This document shows positions 16,080 to 24,088 of a DNA stretch of 34,346 bases, in pieces. The notes beneath the pieces are model-generated. The model was not told where the DNA came from. It saw only the letters and a program-made list of their open reading frames with translations, and searched no databases. Position 1 is the first letter of the stretch. Each line of letters opens with the position of its first letter. Location: NCBI GenBank assembly GCA_937898885.1, contig CALDKD010000054.1:1-34346 (forward strand). The letters run 5' to 3'. The DNA is from an uncultured Bacteroidales bacterium. Lineage in GTDB: Bacteria > Bacteroidota > Bacteroidia > Bacteroidales > Bacteroidaceae. Made by a program: the position numbers and the translations under genes.

Positions 16080-16922
16080 ATGAGAAAGTATTTTATCCTT
16101 TTAATAATTATGGCAACACTTATGGGCTCCTGCGGGGCCAATGGCGCAAAAGGCAAGAATGCTCCTGCCGAGCCAGAGACAGAGATCCTTTTCAAGACCA
16201 CTATGGGCGATGTAAGAATCAAGCTTTACAACGAGACACCCGAGCACAGATACAACTTTGTGCGTCTGATAGAGCAGAACTATTTTGACAGCATCCTTTT
16301 CCACAGAGTGATACGCGATTTTATGATTCAGGCCGGAGATCCTGACTCAAAGGGAGCGCCCAAGGGAACGATGCTCGGCTCAGGCGGCCCCGGATACACA
16401 ATTCCCGCTGAGTTCATATATCCGCAGTATTTCCATAAGCGTGGCGCTCTGAGCGCTGCCAGGACTGCCGATCAGGTCAATCCCGAGCGCAGGTCATCAG
16501 GCTCGCAGTTCTACATTGTAACCGGCAGGAAGTACAGGGAAAGCGAGCTCAGGGATATGGAGGGACAGCTCCGCCAGCAGGAGGCGCAGAGTATTTTTGA
16601 CGGACTCTGCATGGACAACCGTGACCTGATAATAAAGCTGCAGAACGAGAAGGACAACGACGGCCTTATGGCTCTTCAGAAAAAGCTGAACCAGCAGCTT
16701 GACTCCATCATCAAGGAGAAGGGGGCCTTCAAATTCACTGACGAGCAGGTAAAGGCATATACCACAGAGGGCGGCACTCCGTTCCTTGACAACCAATATA
16801 CCGTATTCGGAGAGGTCATTGATGGAATGGACGTGGTTGACAAGATTCAGAAAGTCCGTACAGACCAGAACGACCGTCCCGTTGACGACGTTATGATTAT
16901 CAGTGCCGAGGTTGTGAGGTAA
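16080..16922 (+). CDS. Lipoprotein peptidyl-prolyl cis-trans isomerase, cyclophilin type
   Basis: The 280-residue protein starts at MRKYFILL with a lipoprotein signal and lipobox Cys18 (LMGSC), so it should be a periplasmic or membrane-anchored proline isomerase that assists folding of exported proteins. Cyclophilin motifs are present: TTMGDVRIKLYNETPEH, FHRVIRDFMIQAGD and GSQFYIVTGRKY. A charged helical insertion of about 70 residues (from about 165) lies inside the fold before the closing YTVFGEVIDGMDVVDKI. An upstream in-frame ATG at 15987 lies inside upxY and is rejected. Its 3' end overlaps the convergent HhH gene by 23 bp. Confidence 0.93.
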   Translation: MRKYFILLIIMATLMGSCGANGAKGKNAPAEPETEILFKTTMGDVRIKLYNETPEHRYNFVRLIEQNYFDSILFHRVIRDFMIQAGDPDSKGAPKGTMLGSGGPGYTIPAEFIYPQYFHKRGALSAARTADQVNPERRSSGSQFYIVTGRKYRESELRDMEGQLRQQEAQSIFDGLCMDNRDLIIKLQNEKDNDGLMALQKKLNQQLDSIIKEKGAFKFTDEQVKAYTTEGGTPFLDNQYTVFGEVIDGMDVVDKIQKVRTDQNDRPVDDVMIISAEVVR

Positions 16923-17556
16923 AGTCCAGATACGGCTCAAGACGCTCAAGATCCTGCCCGCTGAACTCCTGGAAAAGGGATAGGCTGGCAGGATTCTTTA
17001 TGTCGCCATTTCTCTGCCTGTACTCCACAATAGCCCTTGCCTTGTAGAAATCCATATAAGGATGCTGCCTGAGCTGGCTCAGCGATGCCACATTCACCTG
17101 AAGCTTTCTCACGTGAAATGTATCAGACACCATAAACCAACCGCGCACACTGTCGGGCAGATGCTCTATCTCCAGAAGCTGGTCCGTACTTACATAGCCT
17201 CCCAGACGCTCACGGTACTCTACAATACGCCGGGCGTAGTAACTGCCTATGCCGGGAACCTTTTTCAGCTCTGTAGTGTCAGACTCATTCAGGTTAAGTA
17301 CGGTGCCATACGGATACTTCACACGCTTGGGGTACATTGAGACCCTCTGTACCGGAATCTCACCGTCATCTTTTCTCTCCTGTATGGGGACTGCCACAAT
17401 TTGCGCCGTATCATCATTAATCAGCGTATCTTCTTGCGGAACAGGGCTGGCCGCAGGCCGCGTTACTCTTACAATAGTGCCTGCAAAAATCACAAGGACA
17501 AAAACCGACAGGGCCCTTCTGTCTGATTTACTGAAATAAAAAAGGTCTTTCCACAT
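16900..17556 (-). CDS. Membrane-anchored helix-hairpin-helix (ComEA-like) protein
   Basis: The 218-residue form begins MWKDLFYFSK. A membrane helix lies at about 16-29, followed by a linker and two HhH regions: LKKVPGIGSYYARRIVEYRE, and a second with FYKARAIVEYRQRNG. HhH domains bind DNA non-specifically, and ComEA-type proteins bind DNA in the periplasm during uptake. The topology here (N-terminal anchor, exported domain) fits, but competence is not shown. A start three codons upstream (17565) is possible. It overlaps the cyclophilin gene end by 23 bp. Confidence 0.85.
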   Translation of the reverse strand: MWKDLFYFSKSDRRALSVFVLVIFAGTIVRVTRPAASPVPQEDTLINDDTAQIVAVPIQERKDDGEIPVQRVSMYPKRVKYPYGTVLNLNESDTTELKKVPGIGSYYARRIVEYRERLGGYVSTDQLLEIEHLPDSVRGWFMVSDTFHVRKLQVNVASLSQLRQHPYMDFYKARAIVEYRQRNGDIKNPASLSLFQEFSGQDLERLEPYLDFTSQPRH

Positions 17557-17584
17557 AGATCTCACTTGATATTTGATTATTGAT

Positions 17585-17592
17585 TAATTTTG
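17585..17592 (+). promoter_or_regulatory. -7 promoter box for the VanZ-like gene
   Basis: TAATTTTG at 17585-17592 fits TAnnTTTG and lies 24 bp before the chosen ATG at 17617. A TTG at 17566-17568 is a weak -33 candidate with short spacing. Confidence 0.4.
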
Positions 17593-17616
17593 CATCAGAT
17601 TTACACATATATATTT

Positions 17617-18012
17617 ATGACACGCATTTTCAGGTTCTATCCATTGAGCATCATCACGGTAATCATCATCATATATCTCTCACTCTTCAACCCGGCCAGC
17701 ATAGGATTGAGCAAGATACATATCTGGGACAAGGCCGTACACGCCATAATGTATTTCGGATTTACCATAGTATTCTGGCTGGAATACCTGATAAACAACT
17801 CAAGGCTCACAGCAAAGGCTGTACTGCTGCTTATGATTCCACTGCCGATAATAATAGGCGGAACGCTTGAGATAATTCAAGAGCATTTCACCGGCATCCG
17901 CAGCGGAGACTGGAACGATTTCCTTGCAAATCTTGTCGGAGTGCTGGCAGGCGCTGTAATCGGCCTGCTGGTTGAGCGGCCAATTATCAGGCGTCTTCTC
18001 CCCAGGAAGTAA
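17617..18012 (+). CDS. VanZ-like membrane protein
   Basis: The 131-residue protein, starting MTRIFRFYPL, has four predicted membrane helices and the family-type segments HIWDKAVHAIMYFGF and GTLEIIQEHF...GDWNDFLANLVG. VanZ-like proteins are small membrane proteins of unclear function; VanZ itself gives low-level teicoplanin resistance, which should not be assumed here. An in-frame ATG at 17590 overlaps the promoter box, so the second ATG is preferred. Its 3' end overlaps the convergent CYTH gene by 26 bp. Confidence 0.85.
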   Translation: MTRIFRFYPLSIITVIIIIYLSLFNPASIGLSKIHIWDKAVHAIMYFGFTIVFWLEYLINNSRLTAKAVLLLMIPLPIIIGGTLEIIQEHFTGIRSGDWNDFLANLVGVLAGAVIGLLVERPIIRRLLPRK

Positions 18013-18469
18013 ATGGATTACGTGTAAGATACGCGTTGTAGTAACGATGGTCACCGGTTACCTCAGCTCCTATGAAATCAGGCTTCTCAAAAGCCTCGGT
18101 CTCTGACTGAAGCTCAACCTCGGCCACCACAAGGCCCTCATTCTGGCCGTGGAACTCATCCACCTCGAACACGTGCGGTCCTGAGTGTACCAGATAGCGG
18201 CGTTTCTCTATCAAGTCACCTCCGCAAAGCCTGATCAGCTCCTGAGCGTCATTTACATCAATGTGATGATTCCACTCATAGCGGGACATGCCGGACTCAT
18301 TGGTAGGGCCCTTTATTGTCAGGAGCGCATCGTTGTCTGTAATGCGTATGCGCACTGAATTACCGTTCTGGTGGGCGATGTAGCCCTGTACAATGTCATA
18401 ATGGCCGAATGAGGCCTTAATGTAGTCCTGGCTGGTAACCAGAAACTTGCGTTCTATCTCCAATGACAT
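17987..18469 (-). CDS. CYTH-domain phosphohydrolase-like protein
   Basis: The 160-residue protein opens with the CYTH signature EIERKFLV (4-11) and shows alternating charged strands such as SVRIRITDNDALLTIKG and KRRYLVHSGPHVFEVDEF. CYTH (triphosphate tunnel) enzymes hydrolyse inorganic triphosphate or act on thiamine triphosphate or cyclic nucleotides; the substrate cannot be read from sequence. It follows prfB after 25 bp and is probably cotranscribed. Confidence 0.92.
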   Translation of the reverse strand: MSLEIERKFLVTSQDYIKASFGHYDIVQGYIAHQNGNSVRIRITDNDALLTIKGPTNESGMSRYEWNHHIDVNDAQELIRLCGGDLIEKRRYLVHSGPHVFEVDEFHGQNEGLVVAEVELQSETEAFEKPDFIGAEVTGDHRYYNAYLTRNPFTSWGEDA

Positions 18470-18494
18470 AGAATATGGTATTAAGTTGTTGATA

Positions 18495-19613
18495 TTATTC
18501 TCCCTCAGTCTCAGACCAGCTCATCAGATAAGCCTTGATGAAAGCATCAATCTTACCGTCCATGACGCCAGTCACATCGGATGTCTGACAACCGGTCCTG
18601 TGATCCTTCACCCTGCGGTCATCAAACACGTAGCTCCTTATCTGCGAGCCCCACTCAATCTTCTTCTTGCCGGCCTCAATCTTCTCCTGCTCGGCCATAC
18701 GGTGCTTCAGCTCCTTGTCATAGAGAATTGAGCGGAGGTGCTGCATTGCGCGCTCCTTGTTCTTTGGCTGGTCACGGGTCTCGGTGTTCTCAATCAGAAT
18801 CTCCTCCTCGGCTCCGGTGTACGGGTCCTTGAACTGATAGCGCAGACGTACGCCAGACTCAACCTTGTTCACATTCTGACCACCGGCGCCACCGCTTCGG
18901 AACGTATCCCACGTAAGCAGGGCCGGGTTCACATATACCTCTATCGAATCATCAACAAGAGGAGTGACAAATACCGATGCGAAAGATGTCATACGCTTGC
19001 CCTGGGCATTGTATGGCGATACCCTGACAAGACGATGCACGCCGTTCTCGCCTTTAAGATAGCCGTATGCGTACGGGCCCTCTATCTCGATGGTCACAGA
19101 CTTTATTCCGGCCTCATCGCCCTCCTGAAGGTCTGCCACTGTCACCTTGTATTTATTATCCTCGCCCCAGCGCATATACATACGCATAAGCATCTGCGCC
19201 CAGTCCTGACTCTCGGTGCCACCTGCGCCTGAGTTTATCTTGAGCACGCAGTCCATCTGGTCAGCCTCCTCACGAAGCATATTCTTCAACTCCAGAGCCT
19301 CAATGGCGTTAATGGCCTTGGCATATGCCTGATCCACCTCCTCGTCGGTGACCAGTTCCTCCTTGAAAAAGTCGAAAGCCAGCTGAACCTCCTCCGAGAG
19401 AGCCTTCACCTCCTTATATCCGTCAATCCAACCCTGCAGTGACTTGACCTTCTTCATCTGGGCCTCCGCCTTTTTTGTATCGTCCCAGAAACCGGGAGCC
19501 TGCGTACGGAGTTGTTCCTCCTCCACTTGAATAAGCTTGGCATCAATATTCAGGTAGCGTCTCAACGCCTCGGTCCTGTCAATCACATCCTTAAGTTGCT
19601 CAATAGTAATCAT
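18495..19613 (-). CDS. prfB: Peptide chain release factor 2
   Basis: RF2 releases the finished peptide at UGA and UAA stops. The 372-residue protein starts MITIEQLKDV and has the catalytic GGQ at 244-246 (GGAGGQNVNK). The stop-codon recognition tripeptide reads Ser-Pro-Tyr (199-201) instead of the textbook Ser-Pro-Phe. The reading frame is continuous through Tyr20-Leu21-Asn22, where many bacteria carry the UGA of the programmed +1 frameshift, so this gene lacks that autoregulation. The same-frame upstream extension to 19721 crosses the promoter and argE start and is rejected. Confidence 0.96.
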   Translation of the reverse strand: MITIEQLKDVIDRTEALRRYLNIDAKLIQVEEEQLRTQAPGFWDDTKKAEAQMKKVKSLQGWIDGYKEVKALSEEVQLAFDFFKEELVTDEEVDQAYAKAINAIEALELKNMLREEADQMDCVLKINSGAGGTESQDWAQMLMRMYMRWGEDNKYKVTVADLQEGDEAGIKSVTIEIEGPYAYGYLKGENGVHRLVRVSPYNAQGKRMTSFASVFVTPLVDDSIEVYVNPALLTWDTFRSGGAGGQNVNKVESGVRLRYQFKDPYTGAEEEILIENTETRDQPKNKERAMQHLRSILYDKELKHRMAEQEKIEAGKKKIEWGSQIRSYVFDDRRVKDHRTGCQTSDVTGVMDGKIDAFIKAYLMSWSETEGE

Positions 19614-19631
19614 TCCTATCCAATTTGAGCG

Positions 19632-19668
19632 CAAAGTTACTATTATTTGCCAATAGTTGCTAACTTTG
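19632..19668. promoter_or_regulatory. Symmetric divergent promoters of prfB and the M20 deacylase gene
   Basis: A leftward TAACTTTG (19639 to 19632) and a rightward TAACTTTG (19661-19668) form an inverted repeat, GCAAAGTTA and TAACTTTGC, with 21 bp between the two arms. Both fit TAnnTTTG. At usual spacing the rightward -33 region would fall on the leftward -7 box and the reverse, so the two promoters probably compete for polymerase. Confidence 0.6.
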
Positions 19669-19690
19669 CCGGCATCAAAACGTCTGGACA

Positions 19691-20752
19691 ATGAGTATAG
19701 AGACAGCGAAGGAGCAGGCACTTGAGCTTCTTAAAGCATTGATAGCCACACCGCGTACCAGCAGGAACGAGCAGGCTGCGGCAAATCTGGTAGAGGAGAG
19801 TATGATCTCACACGGCTACATTCCGGAGCGCACCGGCAATAACCTGCTATGCAAAAGCCATTACTATGACCCTGCCCGCCCCGCGCTGCTTCTGAACTCG
19901 CACATCGATACAGTGAAGCCTGTGGCCACCTGGACAAGAGACCCGTTCCAACCGGTTATTGAGGATGGCCGTCTTTACGGATTAGGCTCAAATGACGCGG
20001 GCGCCAGTCTGGTCTCCCTGCTCCATACATTCTATCTGGCAGACCGGCAGCCCAACAATCTGAACATGATTTTCCTGGCAACCTGCCAGGAGGAGGTAAG
20101 CGGAGCGGATGGCATGAAGATGATGGCGCCTGTGCTTCCCGACATATCCGTAGCCCTTATCGGCGAGCCCACCGGAATGCAGCCGGCAATTGCAGAGAAA
20201 GGGCTGATGGTACTGGACCTTGAGGTTCACGGCAAGTCCGGACACGCCGCCCGCAACGAGGGCATCAACGCCATATACCGTGCCATGGACATAATGGCTA
20301 TGTTCAGGGATTACCGGTTTGAGAAAGAGTCTGCGCTGCTTGGTCCGGTAAAGATGAGTGTCACCGTTGTCAATTCCGGCACACAGCATAATGTCGTTCC
20401 CGACCTCTGCACTATGACAGTTGACGTGCGCAGCAACGAATGCTACTCAAATATTGAGATATTCAATGCCATACAGGCAAGACTGCCGGAATGGTGTACT
20501 ATGAGGGCGCGCTCGCTCAACCTTAACTCATCGCGCATCCAGCCGGAGCATCCACTAATAAGACGCGCCGTTGAGATGGGGCTGAGGCCATTCGGCTCAC
20601 CCACTCTGTCAGACCAGGCGCTTCTTGGCTGCCCGTCGTTCAAGATGGGCCCCGGAGCCTCCTCACGCTCACACTCCGCCGATGAGTACATCTGCATAGA
20701 CGAGCTCAACAATGCCATTCCGCTCTATATGTCACTTCTTAAGCCAGAGTGA
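19691..20752 (+). CDS. argE: M20 family N-acylornithine/N-acylcitrulline deacylase
   Basis: This 353-residue metallopeptidase-fold enzyme has the M20 zinc-site pattern: His71-x-Asp73 (NSHIDT), Asp102 (GSNDAG), the Glu134-Glu135 pair (CQEEVSG), Glu159 (GEPTG) and a late His in SRSHSADEY. M20 enzymes of the ArgE/DapE group remove acyl groups from ornithine, citrulline or diaminopimelate. Bacteroidales deacylate N-acyl(succinyl)citrulline in arginine synthesis, and this protein fits that role; DapE or a peptidase role is the alternative. It is 13 kb from the arg operon and has its own promoter. Its 3' end overlaps the convergent EnvC-like gene by 21 bp. Confidence 0.82.
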   Translation: MSIETAKEQALELLKALIATPRTSRNEQAAANLVEESMISHGYIPERTGNNLLCKSHYYDPARPALLLNSHIDTVKPVATWTRDPFQPVIEDGRLYGLGSNDAGASLVSLLHTFYLADRQPNNLNMIFLATCQEEVSGADGMKMMAPVLPDISVALIGEPTGMQPAIAEKGLMVLDLEVHGKSGHAARNEGINAIYRAMDIMAMFRDYRFEKESALLGPVKMSVTVVNSGTQHNVVPDLCTMTVDVRSNECYSNIEIFNAIQARLPEWCTMRARSLNLNSSRIQPEHPLIRRAVEMGLRPFGSPTLSDQALLGCPSFKMGPGASSRSHSADEYICIDELNNAIPLYMSLLKPE

Positions 20753-21979
20753 CGGATTGAGTTTGGTGCTCTCCTTGTGCAACTGGAAATGAAGGATTGT
20801 GCGTCCCGATGTATCTGACGCCACATCACCGATAATATCACCGGTCTTCACCGCCGCGCCCTTGCTCACACGGCTGGCGCTCAGATTACAATAGACCGAG
20901 ATGTATGACCCGTGACGTACCAGCACGCCAATCTGGCCCTTGCCCTGCTGGAATACCGTGCTGACTGTACCATCATACACAGCCCTTGCCTGCGCTCCGC
21001 GGTTTCCCTGAATATCAATGCCCAGATTGTTCATCTTTACATTACTCATTCCCGCCACGCTCTGCACTCCATAGTTGCCTACTATAAGATAATCGCCTGT
21101 AATAGGAATAGGGAGCTTGCCCTTATTGCTCTCAAAGCTGCCCGTCAGTCTCACATCGGCCTCAGTCTGATGAGTCATCTGCGTACTTTTGCTTTTTCCG
21201 TCTGACTTCTGAGACTTTGCCTGCGCCTCCTTCTGTGCCGCTTTCTGAGCCTCCTTCAGTGCCAGCTCTATCTGACGGTCAATCTCCTTGCTCAGCGCAT
21301 TCATCTCTTTCTGCTGCCGGTCTATCTCTTTCTTCAGAGAGGAGCGCTTGGATTGAAGCTTGCCCAACAGAGAGCGCTGTCTCTGCTCCTCGGAGCGGGT
21401 CTCCTTCTCCTGCTCCGCCTGCTGCTCCTGCAATGCAAGCTTCTCCTGCATTACAGAGTCTATCTTCTCCTTCTGAAGCTGCACGCCCTCCTTCCTCACC
21501 GCTATCTCCTCAGCCAGATCCGTAACTGAGGATGAATATTCCTTAACATAACGGAAACGCCTTGACAACTGCCTGTAGTTCCTGGAAGAGAACAGGAAAA
21601 GCAGTGGATTGAACGATGAGTGCTGCTTCTGATAGAACTGGCAGGCAGCCGCATAGCGTTCCTGACACTCCTCATACTCCTTCTGCAATATGCTCAACTG
21701 CTCAGTCAGCTCCTCCGCCTCCTTCTCCAGGACACGAATCTCCAGTTTTGTCTGTTCCAGCAGCTTACGGCGCTCACTAAGCAGATTGGCCAGCATATTC
21801 ACGCTGGCGAGCTGGCTGGTTATACTGTTGTCCGTATTGGTAAGCAACTTTTTCGATGCCGCGATCTGACGCTCAATCTCTGCCTTGTGCTGGCGCATCT
21901 GCTCCACCACGCCTTTCTGAGCCCACACAGGAGTGACAGTCAGAACGAGCCATACGATTAGAATGCCTATCCGTCTCAT
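20732..21979 (-). CDS. EnvC-like murein hydrolase activator (degenerate LytM/M23 domain)
   Basis: The 415-residue protein has a signal peptide cleaved after VWA (about 1-20), long coiled coils at about 22-110 and 150-250, and a C-terminal LytM domain (about 285-415). The metal-site residues are replaced: NNLGID has Asn318 where a His is expected (Asp322 is kept), Asn365 replaces the His of the YxHL motif, and Ile395 replaces the first His of HxH (His397 is kept). Such EnvC-type proteins do not cut peptidoglycan themselves but activate amidases, usually under FtsEX control. FtsX is encoded at 7951. The gene overlaps the DUF4292 gene by 4 bp. Confidence 0.9.
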   Translation of the reverse strand: MRRIGILIVWLVLTVTPVWAQKGVVEQMRQHKAEIERQIAASKKLLTNTDNSITSQLASVNMLANLLSERRKLLEQTKLEIRVLEKEAEELTEQLSILQKEYEECQERYAAACQFYQKQHSSFNPLLFLFSSRNYRQLSRRFRYVKEYSSSVTDLAEEIAVRKEGVQLQKEKIDSVMQEKLALQEQQAEQEKETRSEEQRQRSLLGKLQSKRSSLKKEIDRQQKEMNALSKEIDRQIELALKEAQKAAQKEAQAKSQKSDGKSKSTQMTHQTEADVRLTGSFESNKGKLPIPITGDYLIVGNYGVQSVAGMSNVKMNNLGIDIQGNRGAQARAVYDGTVSTVFQQGKGQIGVLVRHGSYISVYCNLSASRVSKGAAVKTGDIIGDVASDTSGRTILHFQLHKESTKLNPSLWLKK

Positions 21980-22785
21980 AGATACTTCCTGATTATAGAC
22001 AGCATATCGGAAAGAGGAATTCTGCTGAGGCTTGAGATGTCAATACGGCCATCGCCCGCGCCTTTTACCGGAGCAAAGCCACTGTAACGCAATCTTGCAG
22101 ATACCGACTTGGTTCCGAAATTCATACTGAGCGATGCCTGTGACGGCATATTCGCGGCATTGGGAGCCTCGGGGAAGGAATACATCATCGAGGCTTTGTA
22201 AAGCAGCGTGTTCTTGGAGATACCGCTCACCCGTCCTGCCTCGTCAAGCTCAAAGCGGAAATCCGATACATCGTCACTGAAAATACGCGTACCGTTTTTC
22301 TTATCGTTCAGCAGAAGGTCCAGATGCCCGGCGGCAATCGCGTTATCGGACTCGCCATATACGAACATCCTGTCCCACAGCAGGCCCTGCACTGTACGGA
22401 AATCAACCTTCACGCCATCCAGATATGGTATATCGGAATAACTTACCTCCGTATATGTGCCATTTATCCTATTTGCTATGACCACACCCCTTGGAAGCAA
22501 ATCCACGGCCGCAACCTCAAGCAGGCCAAGCGCGCTGTACGAGAGATGAATGTAGTTGTTCCACTGCATACGTGCCTTTATGGTGAGAGGTCCCTGCGAG
22601 CCGTATGTCACAGAAAACCTGCCCGACACATCGCGCGCCTCAGGGTCTGCCAGCATCTCCTGCACCAGACCTTTGGCATCGCTCCTCTGCTGCCGCGTGG
22701 TACGGCACGATGTAAGCGTCAGTACAATGCACAACATTACCATCGCACCAAATCTGAGACCGTATCTGATATCATTCATTCTCAT
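21976..22785 (-). CDS. DUF4292 lipoprotein (LolB-like)
   Basis: The 269-residue protein has a lipoprotein signal with lipobox Cys27 (LTSC). The remainder resembles DUF4292, a family related in fold to the LolA/LolB lipoprotein carriers, with segments such as VSGRFSVTYGSQGPLTIKARMQW and LGLLEVAAVDLLPRGVVIANR. It may act in outer-membrane lipoprotein insertion; this is an inference. It overlaps the TPR gene by 14 bp and the EnvC-like gene by 4 bp, so the three genes form one unit. Confidence 0.85.
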   Translation of the reverse strand: MRMNDIRYGLRFGAMVMLCIVLTLTSCRTTRQQRSDAKGLVQEMLADPEARDVSGRFSVTYGSQGPLTIKARMQWNNYIHLSYSALGLLEVAAVDLLPRGVVIANRINGTYTEVSYSDIPYLDGVKVDFRTVQGLLWDRMFVYGESDNAIAAGHLDLLLNDKKNGTRIFSDDVSDFRFELDEAGRVSGISKNTLLYKASMMYSFPEAPNAANMPSQASLSMNFGTKSVSARLRYSGFAPVKGAGDGRIDISSLSRIPLSDMLSIIRKYL

Positions 22786-24088
22786 CTATGTATTTCTGTT
22801 GCTGAATCTTCCGCTCTATTGTCTTTGACTCACTGTGAAGCTCAACCGCCTCGTGCCAGTAACGCACGGCGGAATCCACATCACCATTCATATAATATAT
22901 GTCGCCACAGTGCTCCATCACATCGGCACTCTGCTCACCATCACTCCTGACAGCCCTGTCAATATACTCCTTGGCCTCCTTATAGCGTTTCTGGGCAAAC
23001 AGTATCCACGCGTAGGTATCAAGGTAGGTGGCATTCAAAGGCTCCTCATCAATGGTACGGCGGCTCAATGCCTCGGCTTTCTTCAGCTCGCGCCTGTCCA
23101 GAGAGAGGAAATAGGCATAGTTATTGGCCGTCATATTGTCATCGGGATTCAGCTCCAGCGCCCGCTCGTATGCCTGGAACGTATCCTGCATCCTGCCATT
23201 GTTGTAGCAGATATCACCCTTCAGAGTATATAGCCTCGCGGCATCCTTTTTGTCCGAATCGGCGGTGATATTGGCAATGCCGGCCTCAATATCCCTCAAA
23301 GCCATCTCAGTCTCCGCCGCACGGTAGTCCGATACGGCATTCCAGTAATGGAGCGCCAGATTCCCGGGAAAATCCCTCACTGCCAGACGACACAAAGACC
23401 TGATGGAGTTCAGCTCGTTAATATTGGTAACCATCTCAGAGAAGGTCTCTATGGCCCACTCAACATTCGGCTTTATCACTATATAGGCCGAATCCACATC
23501 TTTCATCTCAAGATAGAACTGGAAACGCTGCACCGTTCCCTGCAGAGACTCGCCCTCAAGCAGCTCAATGCGGTCAAGAACCCTGAGACCCTTGCGGTAT
23601 TCCGCAGCGTTGTCGTACAACTCCATAAGCACCATCAGGATATCCGTCCTGGCAGGAAACTGAGCCGCCATCTTCTCGTATATCCCGATGGCCTCGGCAT
23701 ACTGATGGTTGCGCGCGTAGAAATTGCCCAGCAACTCCCAGTACCAGTAGTTCTCAGGCTCAAGGCGCACGGCCTCACGCATCAGCTCACCCGGCCTCAC
23801 CCTGTCGCCAAGAAGCATATAGTACTGCGCAAGCTCGTATCTGGCCGCCGCCGACTCAGGATTCAGCTCCAGACAATAGCCCAGCAAGTCAAATGCCTCA
23901 GCTAAATTACCCAGACGGCCCTGATTCACCGCCTCATAGAAATAGTAGTCATACAGCGCACGGTCATCCTCAGAGACAGTCTGAGCACTGCACACCGTTG
24001 CCCCCAACAGCCAACAGCAAACCGCCAACAGCCTCCATCCCGCACGGCCGCCAACAGCCAACAGCCAACCGCCAACAGCCCTCATCAC
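22772..24088 (-). CDS. Exported TPR-repeat protein
   Basis: The 438-residue protein has a hydrophobic signal sequence (about 1-35, ending VCSAQ) followed by TPR repeats across nearly the whole length. Examples are EAFDLLGYCLELNPESAAAR, AIGIYEKMAAQFP and DTFQAYERALELNPDDNMTA. TPR arrays are protein-protein scaffolds; a role in envelope assembly is suggested by its place between dut and the DUF4292 and EnvC-like genes. The start ATG overlaps the dut stop (ATGA, 24085-24088). The signal-peptide region is encoded by short GCCAACAGCC-type repeats, unlike the rest of the gene. Confidence 0.9.
   Translation of the reverse strand: MMRAVGGWLLAVGGRAGWRLLAVCCWLLGATVCSAQTVSEDDRALYDYYFYEAVNQGRLGNLAEAFDLLGYCLELNPESAAARYELAQYYMLLGDRVRPGELMREAVRLEPENYWYWELLGNFYARNHQYAEAIGIYEKMAAQFPARTDILMVLMELYDNAAEYRKGLRVLDRIELLEGESLQGTVQRFQFYLEMKDVDSAYIVIKPNVEWAIETFSEMVTNINELNSIRSLCRLAVRDFPGNLALHYWNAVSDYRAAETEMALRDIEAGIANITADSDKKDAARLYTLKGDICYNNGRMQDTFQAYERALELNPDDNMTANNYAYFLSLDRRELKKAEALSRRTIDEEPLNATYLDTYAWILFAQKRYKEAKEYIDRAVRSDGEQSADVMEHCGDIYYMNGDVDSAVRYWHEAVELHSESKTIERKIQQQKYIDENE
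24004..24083. repeat. Two 30-bp CCAACAG-rich repeats encoding the TPR protein signal peptide
   Basis: Segments 24004-24033 and 24051-24080 are 29/30 identical and are themselves built from CCAACAGCCAACAGC-type units. On the coding strand they read GGCTGTTGGC and encode AVGGWLLAVGG and RLLAVCCWLLG. The tryptophan-, leucine- and glycine-rich signal peptide is thus made from a simple repeat. Confidence 0.85.

Noticed and set aside
19614..19721. N-terminal extension of prfB
   Set aside because: It crosses both divergent promoter boxes and the start of the M20 deacylase gene.
22324..22950. 208-aa open frame opposite the DUF4292 and TPR genes
   Set aside because: It is antisense to two supported genes and low-complexity at its end.
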